Shown here one piece after another: positions 59,380-64,000 of a stretch of DNA of 64,000 bases. Position 1 is the first letter of the stretch. Each line of letters begins with the position of its first letter. The notes beneath the pieces were generated by a model. It ran no database searches. It saw only the letters and a list, made by a program, of their open reading frames with translations, and was not told the origin of the DNA. Source of the DNA: an uncultured Eubacterium sp. (GTDB lineage: Bacteria; Bacillota; Clostridia; Oscillospirales; Acutalibacteraceae); assembly GCA_934561395.1 (NCBI GenBank), contig CAKTGF010000002.1:1-64000 (forward strand), read 5' to 3'. A program made the translations under genes and the position numbers.

Positions 59380-60814
59380 TTCTGATATCCCTCACCGTGA
59401 AGTTTGGTACACTTTTACCTTTAAATTCAGGGTCAAGAATTCCAAGTTGAATTTTTATAATTCCCCTCATTTTAGTTGCAGGTCGTAAGCAATATCGATT
59501 AAACTCTCTTATATTTACATCCTGTTCAGAACGTACATTAGGAAACAATAGCTTCAAATATGCAGTACAGATTCTTTTTACCGCTTCTGTATCTCTTGTA
59601 TCTGAATGTTCCGGTACTTCTACCAACTTATCTACAATGGCACGATATGTCGCATCTTCTCTAAGCAGATGCATTATGGTACAAAAATACTCTGAATTCA
59701 ATGCCCATCCTGAAATCTTTAAGTCATCGTGCATTCTTGGGATATCCCATCCTTTAATAAAACCATGGAATCTGTCCAACAACGCACTCTCATGAAAAGT
59801 AGTCGGCAATTCTGAAAACATACTTTTGTATTCGTCCATATTATCCTGACTGATATTTCCCAAAAGAATAATTCCAGAATCAGCCACACCTTCATAAGTA
59901 CCTACTGTAAAAACACCTGATTCCATATATCCCTTCAATGCTGCTCTCATTTCATCAATGTCTGTAAATGAAATGGTTTGCACTTCATCTAAAGCAACAT
60001 AATCATTGTTGCAGACAAGACCTTGTGTTCTTTTGCTTATGTCATAAAACATCTTTGCTCTTGACATAACTCCACCAGATGAAAGCCAACCAAATTTACT
60101 AACTCTACCAAACAAATACGATTTTCCTGTTCCTTTTGGAGCAAGTTCGATTAAATTAAGTCTTTTTTCTACAAATGGCAATAAACGAGTTAACATCGCC
60201 AATTTTTGATGTTCATCTTCATATCCGTCTGCATTGTAATCAATAGCTCCGAGAAGTACATCAATCCACTCTGATGTTGTAAATTCATTTCTTACATCCT
60301 TATAGTAATCAAGGTCAATTGTATATGGACAGAAATTTGTAAATGACGTTAGTTTTATTTTACCAGGAAGTTTTAATTCTTCATCAGGCAACCTATATCC
60401 CAGTTCAATAACGCCCCAGGTTTCCTTACCCTTGACAAGTTCGTCTTTGCATTCTTCCCACACGTGAGGTTCTATAATTGTTTCTTTGTTTGTTAATCCG
60501 AAATCAGGCAAAGAGAAAGTGATTTCCTGACTCTTTATGTTAATATCAACAGAAATTTTGGTTAAAATTTTCACGCGCTCATTTTCTACAATAATGCGAT
60601 TTTTAATACTTATCCATTCATCTTTTCTCGGCAGATATGTATGGATAAAATCAGTTAATTCCTCAATATTAAAATTACCTTCATCATCTCCGAATTTCTT
60701 CAGTAACCAGTCTCGAAGAAATGATGGTAAGCTTAATGCTGAAAAGAAATTGCTTTTTTTAAGATCTTTGTAAACGACCATCTCATCAAAGCACTCTCTA
60801 AGCTTTTCTTGCAT
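59369..60814 (-). CDS. brxL: BrxL-like BREX AAA+ protein (short form)
   Basis: 481 aa. The AAA+ core has Walker A APKGTGKSYLF (about 222-232), the SSGGVMSRAKMFYDISKR strand, and Walker B YVALDEVQTI (about 268-277). LLGNISQDN, ALLDRFHGFIKGWDIPRM and the C-terminal lid match BrxL of BREX systems. Type 1 BrxL is near 650-690 aa with a C-terminal Lon-like domain; here the protein ends at about residue 481 with none visible. SD AAGGAGG. It lies 12 nt after pglZ. Confidence 0.8.
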   Translation of the reverse strand: MQEKLRECFDEMVVYKDLKKSNFFSALSLPSFLRDWLLKKFGDDEGNFNIEELTDFIHTYLPRKDEWISIKNRIIVENERVKILTKISVDINIKSQEITFSLPDFGLTNKETIIEPHVWEECKDELVKGKETWGVIELGYRLPDEELKLPGKIKLTSFTNFCPYTIDLDYYKDVRNEFTTSEWIDVLLGAIDYNADGYEDEHQKLAMLTRLLPFVEKRLNLIELAPKGTGKSYLFGRVSKFGWLSSGGVMSRAKMFYDISKRTQGLVCNNDYVALDEVQTISFTDIDEMRAALKGYMESGVFTVGTYEGVADSGIILLGNISQDNMDEYKSMFSELPTTFHESALLDRFHGFIKGWDIPRMHDDLKISGWALNSEYFCTIMHLLREDATYRAIVDKLVEVPEHSDTRDTEAVKRICTAYLKLLFPNVRSEQDVNIREFNRYCLRPATKMRGIIKIQLGILDPEFKGKSVPNFTVRDIRNEC

Positions 60815-60826
60815 TATATGACCTCC

Positions 60827-63097
60827 TTATAGCAAATTTTTTTCTTGTGAACTCTCTTTCTTGATTTCAAATGTTAAACCAGAAGCAATTAAATTGTTTG
60901 ATGTATATACATCCATTGTATAGCATTTTGCTTTTTTTAGAGATGGCATATTTATTTGAAAAATATTGTTCTCTAATTCCTGTGCATCATAGAATATTCC
61001 TTCTACGCAAACAGTCACATTTTTCAGTTTCGTTTTGGAAAATAATCTAATTATTGCTTTTTTTCGGAAACTTACCGTAATTACATCTTCAAGCAACGAT
61101 ACTTCAATGTCATCACTTGTTTTTGTAATTTCAATAATTGGAACTACGACTTCTTCTAATGTCGCACCACCGTGTACCTCTACATTGGCTTTTCTTCCAC
61201 CTCGAAAACGGTCATAATTGGCAAGAACCCAAAAGCCATCTTCTTCTGTTGCAAATGGCGTTTGAACATCGGCGTCCGTTTTAGGACAACATCTTCCTGA
61301 GTGTTCGCCCTTAGATTCCATTTCCCACATATTCTCGGTATTATGAATAACTGCAAGTCTACTTGCACCGTGGTCAGATATCATAATCGCTTTCTCATAT
61401 ACACCTTGTGACAGTTTTAATTTGATTCTTTCAAGAGTTTCATCAATAATCCTCAGCTCTTCTATAAGATATACCGGTTGCTTTCTTTGTCTGTAATCGT
61501 AATCATCTGTACCATGATGTTTAATTTGATCCAATCGCTTTTCAGAATTTATGATAATACCTTTGCTCTCGAACTCTGCAACAAATTCTTTGTTTTTGCT
61601 GGTAATCGACGGAAGATTTGCTGTGCATATTGTTATATCAGCCATTAAATGTCGTTCTTTACACTTTGCAAGAATATAAGAGAGATATTCCACACCCATA
61701 GCATCCATAAAATACAATTGCGTATTTTCCTTGTCAATTTTATCAATTTTTACCGTTCGTGGTTCTAATAACAAATTATATTCTCGTAATGTTGCTTGTT
61801 CATTTACTAGTTTTTCTATTTCCGGTAACACCTTATTTATAACTTTGCTATGCGTATACAAAGAAAAATATTTATCGAGTAATGGCTCATTATATCTATA
61901 ATCCTTAATATACAAATACAAATCTTTATAAATCGATTTCAATATTTTTTCTAATGTGGTTTTGTCTTCGTTCTGATAATATTTTTCAAGCAATGTAATT
62001 ATTAATTCTTTTTCTTGGCGAGTATTATCAGTCAAGTAGTAGATTGCACTCTTTTCTTTCTGCATAACGACTTTACAAAAATCTATTACTTCGTCAATTG
62101 GGCTTTTCAATGAAAGAAGCAAATCTTTTCTGTCTTGATATACTTTATTGAAATCTTTATCAGTGTGATCAAATGATAAAATATCTCTATAAATTTCTCT
62201 TACTAATGTTGATTGATTTGTTGCATTCTTTACTGCGGAATCCAGATATTTGTTGTTTTGTGAGCCAAAAAGTTTTAATGCTATAAAATATAACCACTTT
62301 TTATTATTCGAGTAAGTTGAATAATTAGATATCGCAATTTCAAGACTTTGATAATTTCCAAATTCATCATTACAAATCTCCGTAAAGCTCTTTCCTTTGT
62401 TTAGTAGCTCAAGCAGATATCTCCATTGATCATCTGTTCCAATACTCTCATTAATAGTGTTCCAAATGTTGTCTTTTTCAACAATAACGTCGAAAGCATT
62501 GCCCATATCAACTATGTTATACACGGATTTTTCAAACATCTTCTTGTTTTTTGAAGTAATTACACATATATCTGAGTAATTACTTTTCTCAATTTCATCC
62601 GCCACCTTGTCGATTCCATCAACAACACATTCGAACGAAGGAATAGGTAATTCCTTCGATACAAATGTTAGTTTGGGAAATACCACAGTTTCTCCATCAT
62701 ATATAAATATTCTTCGTGACAATCTTGGATCAGAAAAACTCAAAAGTTTTTCACACTGATAAGTCATAACAACAACATGTCCAGCGATAGACATATTTAT
62801 GATATTTCTCAAACAATTTTCTAATTCCTCTTCACCGTAAAACCTCAAAAATGAAGTCAGCCCGATAAGAAAACAATTTTTGGATTCTGAAGAAATGTTT
62901 TCTAACAATATTTCAATTCTTGGCAATTCGTCCTTTTTGCAAAACTTTGACGCATTCAATATTAGATTCCCATCGACATTATAATGCGTTAAAATTTGCT
63001 CCAAATCGTTATTGTTTTGAATATCGACAAATAATGGCTGGGCATCATTTGATGCAAAATATTTATCGATTTTCTTTATACAAGCATCAAGTTCCAT
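60827..63097 (-). CDS. pglZ: PglZ-domain protein (BREX)
   Basis: 756 aa. The alkaline-phosphatase-fold PglZ domain lies in the middle to C-terminus: YFMDAMGVEYL (about 467-477, metal-binding Asp), then MISDHGASRLAV (about 571-582). PglZ is the marker protein of BREX phage-resistance systems; its phosphatase-like role is not known for this subtype. It starts at ATG 63097, directly after the preceding gene (SD AAGGAG covers its stop). The long N-terminal ~400 residues are helical. Confidence 0.85.
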   Translation of the reverse strand: MELDACIKKIDKYFASNDAQPLFVDIQNNNDLEQILTHYNVDGNLILNASKFCKKDELPRIEILLENISSESKNCFLIGLTSFLRFYGEEELENCLRNIINMSIAGHVVVMTYQCEKLLSFSDPRLSRRIFIYDGETVVFPKLTFVSKELPIPSFECVVDGIDKVADEIEKSNYSDICVITSKNKKMFEKSVYNIVDMGNAFDVIVEKDNIWNTINESIGTDDQWRYLLELLNKGKSFTEICNDEFGNYQSLEIAISNYSTYSNNKKWLYFIALKLFGSQNNKYLDSAVKNATNQSTLVREIYRDILSFDHTDKDFNKVYQDRKDLLLSLKSPIDEVIDFCKVVMQKEKSAIYYLTDNTRQEKELIITLLEKYYQNEDKTTLEKILKSIYKDLYLYIKDYRYNEPLLDKYFSLYTHSKVINKVLPEIEKLVNEQATLREYNLLLEPRTVKIDKIDKENTQLYFMDAMGVEYLSYILAKCKERHLMADITICTANLPSITSKNKEFVAEFESKGIIINSEKRLDQIKHHGTDDYDYRQRKQPVYLIEELRIIDETLERIKLKLSQGVYEKAIMISDHGASRLAVIHNTENMWEMESKGEHSGRCCPKTDADVQTPFATEEDGFWVLANYDRFRGGRKANVEVHGGATLEEVVVPIIEITKTSDDIEVSLLEDVITVSFRKKAIIRLFSKTKLKNVTVCVEGIFYDAQELENNIFQINMPSLKKAKCYTMDVYTSNNLIASGLTFEIKKESSQEKNLL

Positions 63098-63108
63098 CCA
63101 GTATCTCC

Positions 63109-64000
63109 TTAATTATCTTTTATAATTTCCATACCTACTATCATATTATCTTTGATAAGGTCTTTTAGATAGTGCTTTACATCTTCAAGCTCCATTTTAT
63201 CAATTTTCTCCAATGCTTTGTCACAACCACCTTGATTATATTTTGCTTCTGCCATCTGTTCTAACTTCTTACTAACTTCTGGAAGTCCAAACCAATCATA
63301 TGGTTCAGCAGTAATTCTGCTATCCAAATATTGTTTAACTTCATCAATGTTTGTTAGCATTACATCATATCTCTTGATAATCGAGTTGACAAACGCTTGA
63401 TTTCGAGCTGTTTCATCTTCTAATTTAGAAAAAAATGTTGCATTTGTAAAATAAGAAATAGCCTTATCAATAGAGGTTTCATCAGGATGATGTTGATTTA
63501 CTGCTCCGAATGCTGCTCTTGCGGTTTGAATATCTTTATCTTCAACCATACAGAGAATTGGCATCTTATATTTCATTGACCACTCACGTGGATTTTCTGT
63601 ATTTGTTCTTTCTTTCCACATTCTCTTTAACTTTGCAGATTTACTATTACGCTTATACTCTTCAACTTTCTCATTAACGATCTTAAAATATTCGGCTTTT
63701 TCCTTTATTAAAGCCCCAGCCGGAATGCTATTATAAACTTCTCTAATTTCATCATCACTGAAACCATCAAGATAGAATTCACATACCTTCTTGAATACAT
63801 CAATCTGATTTCCATAAAAACTTTTGAACGAATCAGCATTTGCAATTAGCAAATCATAAAATTTTTGCTTTTGCGAATCCAGAATAACTCCTAATTTCTT
63901 AATATTATAGAGAGTTTCCAAAAACGCACCAAAATCATCCAAATAATTCTTTGCTGCCAGATATGAAATTCTAATGTATTGACATTTATCACACCATTCT
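63109..64000 (-). CDS. C-terminal part of a large BREX gene, probably brxC/pglY-like ATPase (runs off window)
   Basis: The frame is open through the right edge: upstream of the TTG at 63942 it continues with EWCDKCQYIRISYLAAKNY and no stop to base 64000. Only about 297 residues are seen, mostly charged and helical, including NPREWSMKYKMPILCMV (about 168 residues from the C-terminal end). No P-loop is in view. By position (directly before pglZ then brxL, as in type 4 BREX order brxP-brxC-pglZ-brxL) it is probably the C-terminal third of BrxC. I do not recognise it from sequence alone. Confidence 0.5.
   Translation of the reverse strand, partial: EWCDKCQYIRISYLAAKNYLDDFGAFLETLYNIKKLGVILDSQKQKFYDLLIANADSFKSFYGNQIDVFKKVCEFYLDGFSDDEIREVYNSIPAGALIKEKAEYFKIVNEKVEEYKRNSKSAKLKRMWKERTNTENPREWSMKYKMPILCMVEDKDIQTARAAFGAVNQHHPDETSIDKAISYFTNATFFSKLEDETARNQAFVNSIIKRYDVMLTNIDEVKQYLDSRITAEPYDWFGLPEVSKKLEQMAEAKYNQGGCDKALEKIDKMELEDVKHYLKDLIKDNMIVGMEIIKDN

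Noticed and set aside
1..64000. CRISPR arrays and rRNA genes
   Set aside because: No regular direct repeat with spacers and no 16S/23S/5S sequence seen; the only tandem repeat is the 146-bp tRNA-linked one, which has no spacers.

Overview
The window looks like a chromosome segment of a low-to-moderate GC, anaerobic, gut-type Clostridia member (Oscillospirales/Ruminococcaceae-like). Reasons: clostridial gene orders (rpsF-ssb-rpsR, rplU-prp-rpmA, rpsO-pnp), a Trp T-box, an L27 with the N-terminal extension that Prp removes, a spore small acid-soluble protein gene, GH95 and GH28 glycosidases, and a GTP-type PEP carboxykinase. The lineage call is inference from gene content.

Layout. 0-5.6 kb: tRNA-Arg and a decayed copy; a secreted DUF4430/alpha-toroid protein behind a compact cobalamin riboswitch; a back-to-back promoter for a GH95 fucosidase and an asparaginase-like gene. 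5.6-12.4 kb: a complete, tightly overlapping trpEGDCFBA operon behind a Trp T-box. 12.5-18.7 kb: PHP phosphoesterase, GPH-type sugar symporter, metallophosphoesterase, AraC regulator (with a phased triple repeat upstream of the phosphoesterase gene) and an amidohydrolase. 18.7-19.8 kb: decayed DUF4417 gene, two copies of a 146-bp tandem repeat built on the 3' end of tRNA-Tyr, then tRNA-Tyr and tRNA-Thr. 20-27.2 kb: asnB, nitroreductase, GDPD, flavodoxin-like protein, TrkA/TrkH potassium uptake. 27.3-33 kb: ribosomal protein operons and PNPase. 33-49.1 kb: small membrane proteins, GH28, SecB-like chaperone, NfeD/SPFH pair, polA, rimI, tsaD, pckG and DUF3048.

49.1-64 kb is an accessory, visibly more AT-rich region. 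It holds pseudogenes with internal deletions (Mor-like, GNAT), truncated or altered genes (SASP, RhuM, TnpV), an SF1 helicase with a C-terminal nuclease-like domain, and an AAA/DUF4143 ATPase. At the right edge, on the minus strand, is a BREX-type phage-defence operon: a large gene running off the window, pglZ, a short brxL, a 65-aa double-CxxC protein and a cysteine desulfurase. The order [brxC]-pglZ-brxL fits type 4 BREX, which carries a PAPS-reductase-like BrxP. The desulfurase and CxxC protein appended in the same transcription unit suggest a dedicated sulfur supply for DNA phosphorothioate-type modification. This is the most interesting system in the window.
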